64,000 nucleotides of DNA from Uranotaenia lowii (Eukaryota; Arthropoda; Insecta; Diptera; Culicidae): positions 59,905,746-59,969,745 of the forward strand of contig NC_073691.1 of assembly GCF_029784155.1 (NCBI RefSeq). Direction: 5' to 3'. The translations under genes and the position numbers were made by a program. The notes under the pieces are model-generated. The model did no database searches, was not told the DNA's origin, and worked only from the letters and a program-made list of their open reading frames with translations. This document shows positions 10,679 through 26,800 of the stretch, piece after piece. Positions within the stretch are counted from its first letter, which is position 1, and each line of letters opens with the position of its first letter.

Positions 10679-13600
10679 CTCAAATCCGCTACTCAAATCC
10701 GCTACTCAAACTCGCTACTCAAATCCGCTACTCAAACTCGCTACTCCAATTCGCTACTCAAACTCGCTACTCAATTCTCGCTACTTAAATTCGCTACTCA
10801 TTTTCGCTACTCAAATTCGCTACTCAAACTTGCTATTCAAATCCGCTACTCAAACTCGCTACTCAAACTCGCTACTCAAACTCGCTACTCGAACTCGCTA
10901 CTTAAATCCGCTACTCAAAATCGCTACTCAAACTCGCTACTCAAATCCGCTACTCAAACTCGCTACTCGAATCCACTACTCAAACTCGCTACTCATATCC
11001 GCTACTCAAATTCGCTACTTAAATTCGCTACTCAATTTCGCTACTCAAATTCGCTACTCAAACTCGTTACTCAAATCCGCTACTCAAACTCGCTACTCAA
11101 ATTCGCTACTCAAACTCGCTACTCAAATCCGCTACTCAAACTCGCTACTCAAACTCGCTACTCAAACTCGCTACTCAAACTCGCTACTCAAACTCGCTAC
11201 TCAAACTCGCTACTCGAACTCGCTACTTAAATCCGCTACTCAAACTCGCTACTCAAATTTGCTACTCAAATCCGCTACTCAAACTCGCTACTGGAATCCG
11301 CTACTCAAATTCGCTACTCAAATTTGCTACTCAAATTCGCCACTTAAATTCGCTACTCAATTTCGCTACTCAAATTCGCCACTCAAACTCGCTACTCAAA
11401 TCCGCTACTCAAACTCGCTACTCAAATTCGCTACTCAAACTCGCTACTCAAATCCGCTACTCAAACTCGCTACTCAAACTCGCTACTCAAACTCGCTACA
11501 CAAACTCGCTACTCAAACTCGCTACTCAAATCCGCTTCTCAAACTTGCTTCTCAAACTCGCTACCCAAACTCGCTACTCGAACTCGCTACTCAAACTCGC
11601 TACTAAAACTCGCTACTCAAACTCGCTACTCAAATCCGCTACTCAAAATCGCTACTCAAATTCGCTACTCAAACTCGCTACTCAAATCCGCTACTCAAAC
11701 TCGCTACTCAAACTCGCTACTCAAACTCGCTACTCAAATCCGCTACTCAAACTCGCTACTCAAACTCGCTACTCAAACTCGCTACTCAAACTCGCTACTC
11801 AAACTCGCTACTCAAATCCGCTTCTCAAACTCGCTACTCAAACTCGCTACTCATATTTGCTACTCAAACTCGCTACTCAAACTCGCTACTCAAACTCGCT
11901 ACTCAAACTCGCTACTCAAACTCGCTACTCAAACTCGCTACTCAAACTCGCTACTAAAACTCGCTACTCAAACTCGCTACTCAAACTCGCTACTCAAACT
12001 TGCTATTCAAATCCGCTACTCAAATCCGCTACTCAAACTCGCTACTCAAATCCGCTACTCAAACTCGCTACTCGAATCCGCTACTCGAATCCGCTACTCG
12101 AATCCGCTACTCAAACTCGCTACTCGAATTTGCTACTCAAATTCGCTACTTCAATTCGCTACTCAATTTCGCTACTGAAATTCGCTACTCAAACTCGCTA
12201 CTCAAATCCGCTACTCAAACTCGCTACTCAAACTCGCTACTCAAACTGGCTACTCAAACTCGCTACTCAAACTCGCTACTCAAATCCGCAACTAAAACTC
12301 GCTACTCAAACTCGCTACTCAAATCCGCTTCTCATACTCGCTACTCGAATCCGCTACTCAAACTCGCTACTCAAATTTGCTACTCAAATTCGCTACTTAA
12401 ATTCGCTACTCAAACTTGCTACTCAAATTCGCTACTTAAACTCGCTACTCAAATCTGCTACTCAAACTCGCTACTCAAACTCGCTACTCAAACTCACTAC
12501 TCAAATCCGCTACTCAAAATCGCTACTCAAACTCGCTACTCAATTCCGCTACTCAAACTCGCTACTCGAATCCGCTACTCAAACTCGCTACTCAAATTTG
12601 CTACTCAAATTCGCTATTTAAATTCGCTACTCAATTTCGCTACTCAAATTCGCTACTCAAACTCGCTACTCAAATCCGCTACTCAAACTCGCTACTCAAA
12701 CTTGCTAGTCAAATTCCCTACTCAAACTCGCTACTCAAACTCGCTACTCAAACTCGCTACTCAAATTCGCTACTCAAACTCGCTACTTAAATCCGCTACT
12801 CAAACTCGCTACTCAAACTCGCTACTCAAACTCGCTACTCAAACTCGCTACTCAAACTCGCTACTGAAATCCGCTACTCACACTCGCTACTCAAACTCGC
12901 TACTTAAACTCGCTACTCAAACTCACTACTCAAATCCGCTACTCAAACTCGCTACTCAAACTTGCAACTCAAATTCCCTACTCAAACTCGCTACTCAAAC
13001 TCGCTTCTCAAACTCGCTACTCAAACACGCTACTCAAACTCGTTACTCAAACTCGCTACTCAAACTCGCTACTCAAATCCGCTACTCAAACTCGCTCCTC
13101 AAACTTGCTACTCAAACTCGCTACTCAAATCCGCTACTCAAACTCTCTACTCAATTCCGCTACTCAAACTCGCTACTCAAATCCGCTACTCAAACCCGCT
13201 ATTCAAAGTTGCTACTCAAATTCCTTACTCAAACTCGCTACTCAAACTCGCTACTCAAATTTGCTACTCAAACTCGCTACTCAAACTCGCTACTCAATCT
13301 CGCTACTCAAACTCGCTACTCAAATCCGCTACTCAAACTCGCTACTCAAACTCGCTACTCAAATCCGCTACTCAAACTCGCTCCTCAAACTCGCTACTCA
13401 AACTCGCTACTCAAACTCGCTACTCAAATCCGCTACTCAAACTCGCTACTCAAATCCGCTACTCAAACTCGCTACTCAAATCCGCTACTCAAAGTCGCTA
13501 CTCAAATTTGCTACTCAAATTCGCTACTTAAATTCACTACTCAATTTCGCTACTCAAATTCGCTACTCAAACTCGCTACTCTAATCCGCTACTCAATCTC

Positions 13601-14782
13601 GCTACTCAAACTCGCTACTCAAACTCGCTACTCAAACTCGCTACTCAAACTCGCTACTCAAACTTGCTACTCAAACTCGCTACTCAAATTCGCTACTCAA
13701 ACTCGCTACTCAAACTCGCTACTCAAATCCGCTACTCAAACTCGCTACTCTAATCCGCTACTCAAAATTGCTACTCAAACTCGCTACTCAAATCCGCTAC
13801 TCAAATCCGCTACTCAAATCCGCTACTCAAACTCGCTACTCAAATCCGCTACTCAAACTCGCTCCTCAAACTCGCTACTCAAACTCGCTACTCAACTCGC
13901 TAATCAAATCCGCTATTCAAACTCGCTACTCAAATCTGCTACTCAAACTCACAACTTTTATCCGCTACTAAAAATTGCTACTCCAATCCGCTACTCAAAC
14001 TCGCTACTCAAATCCGCTACTCAAACTCTCTCAAATTTGCAACTCAAATTCGCTTCTTAAATTCGCTTCTCAATTTCGCTACTCAAATTCGCTACTCAAA
14101 CTCGCTACTCAAATCCGCTACTCAATCTCGCTACTCAACCTCGCTACTCAAACTCGCTACTCAAACTCGCTACTCAAACTCGCTACTCAAATCCGCTACT
14201 CAATCTCGCTACTCAACCTCGCTACTCAAACTCGCCACTCAAACTCGCTACTCAAACTCGCTACTCAAATCCGCTTCTCAAACTCGCTACTCAAACTCGC
14301 TTCTCAAACTCGCTCCTCAAACTCGCTACTCAAACTCGCTACTCAACTCGCTAATCAAATCCGCTATTCAAACTCGCTACTCAAATCTGCTACTCAAACT
14401 CACAACTTTTATCCGCTACTCAAAATTGCTACTCCAATCCGCTACTCAAATCTCGCTACTTAAATTCGCTACTCATTTTCGCTACTCAAATTCGCTACTC
14501 AAACTTGCTATTCAAATCCGCTACTCAAACTCGCTACTCAAACTCGCTACTCAAACTCGCTACTCGAACTCACTACTTAAATCCGCTACTCAAAATCGCT
14601 ACTCAAACTCGCTACTCAAATCCGCTACTCAAACTCGCTACTCGAATCCACTTCTCAAACTCGCTACTCAAATCCGCTACTCAAATTCGCTACTTAAATT
14701 CGCTACTCAATTTCGCTACTCAAATTCGCTACTCAAACTCGTTACTCAAATCCGCTACTCAAACTCGCTACTCAAATTCGCT

Positions 14783-17700
14783 ACTCAAACTCGCTACTCA
14801 AATCCTCTACTCAAACTCGCTACTCAAACTCGCTACTCAAACTCGCTACTCAAACTCGCTACTCAAACTCGCTACTCAAACTCGCTACTCGAACTCGCTA
14901 CTTAAATCCGCTACTCAAACTCGCTACTCAAATTTGCTACTCAAATCCGCTACTCAAACTCGCTACTGGAATCCGCTACTCAAACTCGCTATTCAAACTT
15001 GCTACTCAAATTCGCTACTCACACTCGCTACTCAAATCCGCTACTCAAACTCGCTACTCAAACTCGCTACTCAAACTCGCTACACAAACTCGCTACTCAA
15101 ACTCGCTACTCAAATCCGCTTCTCAAACTTGCTACTCAAACTCGCTACTCAAACTCGCTACTCGAACTCGCTACTCAAACTCGCTACTCAAACTCGCTAC
15201 TCAAATTCGCTGCTCAAACTCGCTACTCAAATTCGCTACTCAAAATCGCTACTCACATTCGCTACTCAAACTCGCTACTCAAATCCGCTACTCAAACTCG
15301 CTACTCAAACTCGCTACTCAAACTCGCTACTCAAATCCGCTACTCAAACTCGCTACTCAAACTCGCTACTCAAACTCGCTACTCAAACTCGCTACTCAAA
15401 CTCGCTACTCATATCCGCTTCTCAAACTCGCTACTCAAACTCGCTACTCAAACTTGCTACTCAAACTCGCTACTCAAACTCGCTACTCAAACTCGCTAAT
15501 CAAACTCGCTACTCAAACTCGCTACTCAAACGCGCTACTCAAACTCGCTTCTCAAACTCGCTACTCAAACTCGCTACTCAAACTCGCTACTCGAACTCGC
15601 TACTCAAATCCGCTACTCAAACTCGCTACTCAAATCCGCTACTCAAACTCGCTACTCGAATCCGCTACTCGAATCCGCTACTCGAATCCGCTACTCAAAC
15701 TCGCTACTCGAATTTGCTACTCAAATTCGCTACTTGAATTCGCTACTCAATTTCGCTACTGAAATTCGCTACTCAAACTCGCTACTCAAATCCGCTACTC
15801 AAACTCGCTACTCAAACTCGCTACTCGAACTCGCTACTCAAACTCGCTACTCAAACTCGCTACTCAAATCCGCAACTAAAACTCGCTACTCAAACTCGCT
15901 ACTCAAATCCGCTTCTCATACTCGCTACTCGAATCCGCTACTCAAATTTGCTACTCAAATTCGCTACTTAAATTCGCAACTCAAACTTGCTACTCAAATT
16001 CGCTACTTAAACTCGCTACTCAAATCTGCTACTCAAACTCGCTACTCAAACTCGCTACTCAAACTCACTACTCAAATCCGCTACTCAAAATCGCTACTCA
16101 AACTCGCTACTCAAATCCGCTACTCAAACTCGCTACTCGAATCCGCTACTCAAACTCGCTACTCAAACTCGCTACTCAAATCCGCTACTCAAACTCGCTA
16201 CTCAAACTCGCTACTCAAATCCGCTACTCAAACTCGCTCCTCAAACTCGCTACTCAAACTCGCTACGTAAACTCGCTACTCAAATCCGCTACTCAAACTC
16301 GCTACTCAAATCCGCTACTCAAACTCGCTACTCAAATCCGCTACTCAAAGTCGCTACTCAAATTTGCTACTCAAATTCGCTACTTAATTTCACTACTCAA
16401 TTTCGCTACTCAAATTCGCTTCTCAAACTCGCTACTCAAATCCGCTACACAATCTCGCTACCCAAACTCGCTACTCAAACTCGCTACTCAAACTCGCTAC
16501 TCAAACTCGCTACTCAAATCCGCTACTCAAACTCGCTACTCAAACTTGCTACTCAAACTCGCTACTCAAATTCGCTACTCAAACTCGCTACTCAAACTTG
16601 CTACTCAAACTCGCTACTCAAATTCGCTACTCAAACTCGCTACTCAAACTCGCTACTCAAATCCGCTACTCAAACTCGCTACTCTAATCCGCTACTCAAA
16701 ATTGCTACTCAATCTCGCTACTCAAATCCGCTACTCAAATCTGCTACTCAAACTCGCTACTCAAACTCGCTACTCAAATCCGCTACTCAAACTCGCTCCT
16801 CAAACTCGCTACTCAAACTCGCTACTCAACTCGCTAATCAAATCCGCTATTCAAACTCGCTACTCAAATCTGCTACTCAAACTCACTACTTTAATCCGTT
16901 ACTCAAAATTGCTACTCCAATCCGCTACTCAAACTCGCTACTCAAATCCGCTACTCAAACTCGCTACTCAAATTTGCTACTCAAATTCGCTTCTTAAATA
17001 CGCTTCTCAATTTCGCTACTCAAATTCGCTTCTCAAACTCGCTACTCAAATCCGCTACTCAATCTCGCTACACAACCTCGCTACTCAAACTCGCTACTCA
17101 AACTCGCTACTCAAACTCGCTACTCAAATCCGCTACTCAAACTCGCTACTCAAACTCGCTTCTCAAATCCGCTACTCAATCTCGCTACTCAATTTCGCTA
17201 CTCAAACTCGCTACTCAAACTCGTTACTCAAACTCGCTACTCAAATCCGCTACTCAAACTCGCTATTCAAACTTGCTATTCAAACTCGCTACTCAAATTC
17301 GCTACTCAAACTCGCTACTCAAACTCACTACTCAAACTCGCTACTCAAACTCGCTACTCAAATCCGCTACTCAAACTCGTTACTCAAACTCGCTACTCAA
17401 ATCCGCTACTCAAACTCGCTCCTCAAACTCGCTACTCAAACTCGCTACTCAAATCCGCTACTCAAACTCGCTACTCAAACTCGCTACTCAAACTCGCTAC
17501 TCAAATCCGATACTCAAACTCGCTATTCAAACTTGCTACTCAAATTCCTTACTCAAACTCGCTACTCAAACTCGCTACTCAAATTGGCTACTCAAACTCG
17601 CTACTCAAATCCGCTACTCAAACTCGCTACTCAAATTCGCTACTCAAATCCGCTACTCAAACTCGCTACTCAAACTCGCTACTCAAATCCGATACTCAAA

Positions 17701-20700
17701 CTCGCTCCTCAAACTCGCTACTCAAAGTCGCTACTCAAACTCGCTACTCGAATTTGCTACTCAAATTCGCAACTCAAATCCGCTACTCAAACTCGCTACT
17801 CAAATCCGCCACTCAAACTCGCTACTCAAATCCGCTACTCAATTTCGCTACTCAAATTTGCGACTCAAACTCGCTACTCAAATCCGCTACTCAAACTCGC
17901 TACTCAAACTCGCTACTCAAACTCGCTACTAAAACTCGCTACTCAAACTCGCTTCTCAAATCCACTACTCAAACTCGCTACTCAAACTTGCTACTCAAAT
18001 TCCCTACTCAAACTCGCTACTCAAACTCGCTACTCAAACTCGCTACTCAAACTCGCTACTCAAACTCGCTACTCAAACTCGCTACTCAAACTCGCTACTC
18101 AAAGTCGCTACTCAAACTCGCTACTCAAACTCGCTACTCAAATTCGCTACTCAAACTCGCTACTCAAACTCGCTACTCAAATCCGCTACTCAAACTCGCA
18201 ACTCAAACTCGCTACTCAAATCCGATACTCAAACTCGCCATTCAAACTTGCTACTCAAATTCCTTACTCAAAGTCGCTACTCAAACTCGCTACTCAAATT
18301 CGCTACTCAAATCCGCTACTCAAACTCGCTACTCAAACTCGCTACTCAAATCCGCTACTCAAACTCGCTCCTCAAACTCGCTACTCAAAGTCGCTACTCA
18401 AACTCGCTACTCAAATCCGCTACTCAAACTCGCTACTCAAATCCGCTACTCAAATCGCTACTCAAATCCGCCACTCAAACTCGCTAATCAAATCCGCTAC
18501 TCAATTTCACCACTCAAATTTGCTACTCAAACTCGCTACTCAAATCCGCTACTCAAACTCGCTACTTAAACTCGCTACTCAAACTCGCTACTCAAACTCG
18601 CTACTCAAACTCGCTACTCAAACTCGCTACTCAAACTCGCTACTCAAACTCGCTACTCAAACTCGCTACTCAAACTCGCTACTCAAACTCGCTACTCAAA
18701 CTCGCTACTGAAACTCGCTACTCAAACTCGCTACTCAAACTCGCTACTCAAACTCGCTACTCAAACTCGCTACTCAAATCCGCTACTCAAATTCGCTACT
18801 CAAACTCGCTACTAAAACTCGCTACTCAAACTCGCTTCTCAAATCCACTACTCAAACTCGCTACTCAAACTTGCTACTCAAATTCCCTACTCAAACTCGC
18901 TACTCAAACTCGCTACTCAAATTCGCTACTCAAACTCGCTACTCAAACTCACTACTCAAACTCGCTACTCAAACTCGCTACTCAAATCCGCTACTCAAAC
19001 TCGCTACTCAAACTCGCTACTCAAATCCGCTACTCAAACTCGCTCCTCAAACTCGCTACTCAAACTCGCTACTCAATTTCGCTACTCAAACTCGCTACTA
19101 AAATTCGCTACTCAAATCCGCTACTCAAACTCGCTTTTCAAACTTGCTACTCAAATTCCTTACTCAAACTCGCTACTCAAACTCGCTACTCAAATCCGCT
19201 ACTCAAACTCGCTACTCAAACTCGCTACTCAAACTCGCTACTCGAACTCGCTACTTAAATCCGCTACTCAAACTCGCTACTCAAATTTGCTACTCAAATC
19301 CGCTACTCAAACTCGCTACTGGAATCCGCTACTCAAACTCGCTATTCAAACTTGCTACTCAAATTCGCTACTCAAACTCGCTACTCAAATCCGCTACTCA
19401 AACTCGCTACTCAAACTCGCTACTCAAACTCGCTACACAAACTCGCTACTCAAACTCGCTACTCAAATCCGCTTCTCAAACTTGCTACTCAAACTCGCTA
19501 CTCAAACTCGCTACTCGAACTCGCTACTCAAACTCGCTACTCAAACTCGCTACTCAAATTCGCTGCTCAAACTCGCTACTCAAATTCGCTACTCAAAATC
19601 GCTACTCACATTCGCTACTCAAACTCGCTACTCAAATCCGCTACTCAAACTCGCTACTCAAACTCGCTACTCAAACTCGCTACTCAAATCCGCTACTCAA
19701 ACTCGCTACTCAAACTCGCTACTCAAACTCGCTACTCAAACTCGCTACTCAAACTCGCTACTCATATCCGCTTCTCAAACTCGCTACTCAAACTCGCTAC
19801 TCAAACTTGCTACTCAAACTCGCTACTCAAACTCGCTACTCAAACTCGCTAATCAAACTCGCTACTCAAACTCGCTACTCAAACGCGCTACTCAAACTCG
19901 CTTCTCAAACTCGCTACTCAAACTCGCTACTCAAACTCGCTACTCGAACTCGCTACTCAAATCCGCTACTCAAACTCGCTACTCAAATCCGCTACTCAAA
20001 CTCGCTACTCGAATCCGCTACTCGAATCCGCTACTCGAATCCGCTACTCAAACTCGCTACTCGAATTTGCTACTCAAATTCGCTACTTGAATTCGCTACT
20101 CAATTTCGCTACTGAAATTCGCTACTCAAACTCGCTACTCAAATCCGCTACTCAAACTCGCTACTCAAACTCGCTACTCGAACTCGCTACTCAAACTCGC
20201 TACTCAAACTCGCTACTCAAATCCGCAACTAAAACTCGCTACTCAAACTCGCTACTCAAATCCGCTTCTCATACTCGCTACTCGAATCCGCTACTCAAAT
20301 TTGCTACTCAAATTCGCTACTTAAATTCGCAACTCAAACTTGCTACTCAAATTCGCTACTTAAACTCGCTACTCAAATCTGCTACTCAAACTCGCTACTC
20401 AAACTCGCTACTCAAACTCACTACTCAAATCCGCTACTCAAAATCGCTACTCAAACTCGCTACTCAAATCCGCTACTCAAACTCGCTACTCGAATCCGCT
20501 ACTCAAACTCGCTACTCAAACTCGCTACTCAAATCCGCTACTCAAACTCGCTACTCAAACTCGCTACTCAAATCCGCTACTCAAACTCGCTCCTCAAACT
20601 CGCTACTCAAACTCGCTACGTAAACTCGCTACTCAAATCCGCTACTCAAACTCGCTACTCAAATCCGCTACTCAAACTCGCTACTCAAATCCGCTACTCA

Positions 20701-20812
20701 AAGTCGCTACTCAAATTTGCTACTCAAATTCGCTACTTAATTTCACTACTCAATTTCGCTACTCAAATTCGCTTCTCAAACTCGCTACTCAAATCCGCTA
20801 CACAATCTCGCT
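14783..20812. repeat. 6,030-bp higher-order repeat, copy 1
   Basis: Judged from the order of variant 13-bp units, this segment is repeated immediately downstream at 20813-26842. I saw very few differences, for example C at 15022 against A at 21052, and G at 16730 against T at 22760. Internally it is X (14783-16459), Y (16460 to about 19200), X again (about 19200-20812), with an X-to-X offset of 4,353 bp. Confidence 0.85.
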
Positions 20813-23800
20813 ACTCAAATCCTCTACTCAAACTCGCTACTCAAACTCGCTACTCAAACTCGCTACTCAAACTCGCTACTCAAACTCGCTACTCAAACTC
20901 GCTACTCAAACTCGCTACTCGAACTCGCTACTTAAATCCGCTACTCAAACTCGCTACTCAAATTTGCTACTCAAATCCGCTACTCAAACTCGCTACTGGA
21001 ATCCGCTACTCAAACTCGCTATTCAAACTTGCTACTCAAATTCGCTACTCAAACTCGCTACTCAAATCCGCTACTCAAACTCGCTACTCAAACTCGCTAC
21101 TCAAACTCGCTACACAAACTCGCTACTCAAACTCGCTACTCAAATCCGCTTCTCAAACTTGCTACTCAAACTCGCTACTCAAACTCGCTACTCGAACTCG
21201 CTACTCAAACTCGCTACTCAAACTCGCTACTCAAATTCGCTGCTCAAACTCGCTACTCAAATTCGCTACTCAAAATCGCTACTCACATTCGCTACTCAAA
21301 CTCGCTACTCAAATCCGCTACTCAAACTCGCTACTCAAACTCGCTACTCAAACTCGCTACTCAAATCCGCTACTCAAACTCGCTACTCAAACTCGCTACT
21401 CAAACTCGCTACTCAAACTCGCTACTCAAACTCGCTACTCATATCCGCTTCTCAAACTCGCTACTCAAACTCGCTACTCAAACTTGCTACTCAAACTCGC
21501 TACTCAAACTCGCTACTCAAACTCGCTAATCAAACTCGCTACTCAAACTCGCTACTCAAACGCGCTACTCAAACTCGCTTCTCAAACTCGCTACTCAAAC
21601 TCGCTACTCAAACTCGCTACTCGAACTCGCTACTCAAATCCGCTACTCAAACTCGCTACTCAAATCCGCTACTCAAACTCGCTACTCGAATCCGCTACTC
21701 GAATCCGCTACTCGAATCCGCTACTCAAACTCGCTACTCGAATTTGCTACTCAAATTCGCTACTTGAATTCGCTACTCAATTTCGCTACTGAAATTCGCT
21801 ACTCAAACTCGCTACTCAAATCCGCTACTCAAACTCGCTACTCAAACTCGCTACTCGAACTCGCTACTCAAACTCGCTACTCAAACTCGCTACTCAAATC
21901 CGCAACTAAAACTCGCTACTCAAACTCGCTACTCAAATCCGCTTCTCATACTCGCTACTCGAATCCGCTACTCAAATTTGCTACTCAAATTCGCTACTTA
22001 AATTCGCAACTCAAACTTGCTACTCAAATTCGCTACTTAAACTCGCTACTCAAATCTGCTACTCAAACTCGCTACTCAAACTCGCTACTCAAACTCACTA
22101 CTCAAATCCGCTACTCAAAATCGCTACTCAAACTCGCTACTCAAATCCGCTACTCAAACTCGCTACTCGAATCCGCTACTCAAACTCGCTACTCAAACTC
22201 GCTACTCAAATCCGCTACTCAAACTCGCTACTCAAACTCGCTACTCAAATCCGCTACTCAAACTCGCTCCTCAAACTCGCTACTCAAACTCGCTACGTAA
22301 ACTCGCTACTCAAATCCGCTACTCAAACTCGCTACTCAAATCCGCTACTCAAACTCGCTACTCAAATCCGCTACTCAAAGTCGCTACTCAAATTTGCTAC
22401 TCAAATTCGCTACTTAATTTCACTACTCAATTTCGCTACTCAAATTCGCTTCTCAAACTCGCTACTCAAATCCGCTACACAATCTCGCTACCCAAACTCG
22501 CTACTCAAACTCGCTACTCAAACTCGCTACTCAAACTCGCTACTCAAATCCGCTACTCAAACTCGCTACTCAAACTTGCTACTCAAACTCGCTACTCAAA
22601 TTCGCTACTCAAACTCGCTACTCAAACTTGCTACTCAAACTCGCTACTCAAATTCGCTACTCAAACTCGCTACTCAAACTCGCTACTCAAATCCGCTACT
22701 CAAACTCGCTACTCTAATCCGCTACTCAAAATTGCTACTCAATCTCGCTACTCAAATCCTCTACTCAAATCTGCTACTCAAACTCGCTACTCAAACTCGC
22801 TACTCAAATCCGCTACTCAAACTCGCTCCTCAAACTCGCTACTCAAACTCGCTACTCAACTCGCTAATCAAATCCGCTATTCAAACTCGCTACTCAAATC
22901 TGCTACTCAAACTCACTACTTTAATCCGTTACTCAAAATTGCTACTCCAATCCGCTACTCAAACTCGCTACTCAAATCCGCTACTCAAACTCGCTACTCA
23001 AATTTGCTACTCAAATTCGCTTCTTAAATACGCTTCTCAATTTCGCTACTCAAATTCGCTTCTCAAACTCGCTACTCAAATCCGCTACTCAATCTCGCTA
23101 CACAACCTCGCTACTCAAACTCGCTACTCAAACTCGCTACTCAAACTCGCTACTCAAATCCGCTACTCAAACTCGCTACTCAAACTCGCTTCTCAAATCC
23201 GCTACTCAATCTCGCTACTCAATTTCGCTACTCAAACTCGCTACTCAAACTCGTTACTCAAACTCGCTACTCAAATCCGCTACTCAAACTCGCTATTCAA
23301 ACTTGCTATTCAAACTCGCTACTCAAATTCGCTACTCAAACTCGCTACTCAAACTCACTACTCAAACTCGCTACTCAAACTCGCTACTCAAATCCGCTAC
23401 TCAAACTCGTTACTCAAACTCGCTACTCAAATCCGCTACTCAAACTCGCTCCTCAAACTCGCTACTCAAACTCGCTACTCAAATCCGCTACTCAAACTCG
23501 CTACTCAAACTCGCTACTCAAACTCGCTACTCAAATCCGATACTCAAACTCGCTATTCAAACTTGCTACTCAAATTCCTTACTCAAACTCGCTACTCAAA
23601 CTCGCTACTCAAATTGGCTACTCAAACTCGCTACTCAAATCCGCTACTCAAACTCGCTACTCAAATTCGCTACTCAAATCCGCTACTCAAACTCGCTACT
23701 CAAACTCGCTACTCAAATCCGATACTCAAACTCGCTCCTCAAACTCGCTACTCAAAGTCGCTACTCAAACTCGCTACTCGAATTTGCTACTCAAATTCGC

Positions 23801-26800
23801 AACTCAAATCCGCTACTCAAACTCGCTACTCAAATCCGCCACTCAAACTCGCTACTCAAATCCGCTACTCAATTTCGCTACTCAAATTTGCGACTCAAAC
23901 TCGCTACTCAAATCCGCTACTCAAACTCGCTACTCAAACTCGCTACTCAAACTCGCTACTAAAACTCGCTACTCAAACTCGCTTCTCAAATCCACTACTC
24001 AAACTCGCTACTCAAACTTGCTACTCAAATTCCCTACTCAAACTCGCTACTCAAACTCGCTACTCAAACTCGCTACTCAAACTCGCTACTCAAACTCGCT
24101 ACTCAAACTCGCTACTCAAACTCGCTACTCAAAGTCGCTACTCAAACTCGCTACTCAAACTCGCTACTCAAATTCGCTACTCAAACTCGCTACTCAAACT
24201 CGCTACTCAAATCCGCTACTCAAACTCGCAACTCAAACTCGCTACTCAAATCCGATACTCAAACTCGCCATTCAAACTTGCTACTCAAATTCCTTACTCA
24301 AAGTCGCTACTCAAACTCGCTACTCAAATTCGCTACTCAAATCCGCTACTCAAACTCGCTACTCAAACTCGCTACTCAAATCCGCTACTCAAACTCGCTC
24401 CTCAAACTCGCTACTCAAAGTCGCTACTCAAACTCGCTACTCAAATCCGCTACTCAAACTCGCTACTCAAATCCGCTACTCAAATCGCTACTCAAATCCG
24501 CCACTCAAACTCGCTAATCAAATCCGCTACTCAATTTCACCACTCAAATTTGCTACTCAAACTCGCTACTCAAATCCGCTACTCAAACTCGCTACTTAAA
24601 CTCGCTACTCAAACTCGCTACTCAAACTCGCTACTCAAACTCGCTACTCAAACTCGCTACTCAAACTCGCTACTCAAACTCGCTACTCAAACTCGCTACT
24701 CAAACTCGCTACTCAAACTCGCTACTCAAACTCGCTACTGAAACTCGCTACTCAAACTCGCTACTCAAACTCGCTACTCAAACTCGCTACTCAAACTCGC
24801 TACTCAAATCCGCTACTCAAATTCGCTACTCAAACTCGCTACTAAAACTCGCTACTCAAACTCGCTTCTCAAATCCACTACTCAAACTCGCTACTCAAAC
24901 TTGCTACTCAAATTCCCTACTCAAACTCGCTACTCAAACTCGCTACTCAAATTCGCTACTCAAACTCGCTACTCAAACTCACTACTCAAACTCGCTACTC
25001 AAACTCGCTACTCAAATCCGCTACTCAAACTCGCTACTCAAACTCGCTACTCAAATCCGCTACTCAAACTCGCTCCTCAAACTCGCTACTCAAACTCGCT
25101 ACTCAATTTCGCTACTCAAACTCGCTACTAAAATTCGCTACTCAAATCCGCTACTCAAACTCGCTTTTCAAACTTGCTACTCAAATTCCTTACTCAAACT
25201 CGCTACTCAAACTCGCTACTCAAATCCGCTACTCAAACTCGCTACTCAAACTCGCTACTCAAACTCGCTACTCGAACTCGCTACTTAAATCCGCTACTCA
25301 AACTCGCTACTCAAATTTGCTACTCAAATCCGCTACTCAAACTCGCTACTGGAATCCGCTACTCAAACTCGCTATTCAAACTTGCTACTCAAATTCGCTA
25401 CTCAAACTCGCTACTCAAATCCGCTACTCAAACTCGCTACTCAAACTCGCTACTCAAACTCGCTACACAAACTCGCTACTCAAACTCGCTACTCAAATCC
25501 GCTTCTCAAACTTGCTACTCAAACTCGCTACTCAAACTCGCTACTCGAACTCGCTACTCAAACTCGCTACTCAAACTCGCTACTCAAATTCGCTGCTCAA
25601 ACTCGCTACTCAAATTCGCTACTCAAAATCGCTACTCACATTCGCTACTCAAACTCGCTACTCAAATCCGCTACTCAAACTCGCTACTCAAACTCGCTAC
25701 TCAAACTCGCTACTCAAATCCGCTACTCAAACTCGCTACTCAAACTCGCTACTCAAACTCGCTACTCAAACTCGCTACTCAAACTCGCTACTCATATCCG
25801 CTTCTCAAACTCGCTACTCAAACTCGCTACTCAAACTTGCTACTCAAACTCGCTACTCAAACTCGCTACTCAAACTCGCTAATCAAACTCGCTACTCAAA
25901 CTCGCTACTCAAACGCGCTACTCAAACTCGCTTCTCAAACTCGCTACTCAAACTCGCTACTCAAACTCGCTACTCGAACTCGCTACTCAAATCCGCTACT
26001 CAAACTCGCTACTCAAATCCGCTACTCAAACTCGCTACTCGAATCCGCTACTCGAATCCGCTACTCGAATCCGCTACTCAAACTCGCTACTCGAATTTGC
26101 TACTCAAATTCGCTACTTGAATTCGCTACTCAATTTCGCTACTGAAATTCGCTACTCAAACTCGCTACTCAAATCCGCTACTCAAACTCGCTACTCAAAC
26201 TCGCTACTCGAACTCGCTACTCAAACTCGCTACTCAAACTCGCTACTCAAATCCGCAACTAAAACTCGCTACTCAAACTCGCTACTCAAATCCGCTTCTC
26301 ATACTCGCTACTCGAATCCGCTACTCAAATTTGCTACTCAAATTCGCTACTTAAATTCGCAACTCAAACTTGCTACTCAAATTCGCTACTTAAACTCGCT
26401 ACTCAAATCTGCTACTCAAACTCGCTACTCAAACTCGCTACTCAAACTCACTACTCAAATCCGCTACTCAAAATCGCTACTCAAACTCGCTACTCAAATC
26501 CGCTACTCAAACTCGCTACTCGAATCCGCTACTCAAACTCGCTACTCAAACTCGCTACTCAAATCCGCTACTCAAACTCGCTACTCAAACTCGCTACTCA
26601 AATCCGCTACTCAAACTCGCTCCTCAAACTCGCTACTCAAACTCGCTACGTAAACTCGCTACTCAAATCCGCTACTCAAACTCGCTACTCAAATCCGCAA
26701 CTCAAACTCGCTACTCAAATCCGCTACTCAAAGTCGCTACTCAAATTTGCTACTCAAATTCGCTACTTAATTTCACTACTCAATTTCGCTACTCAAATTC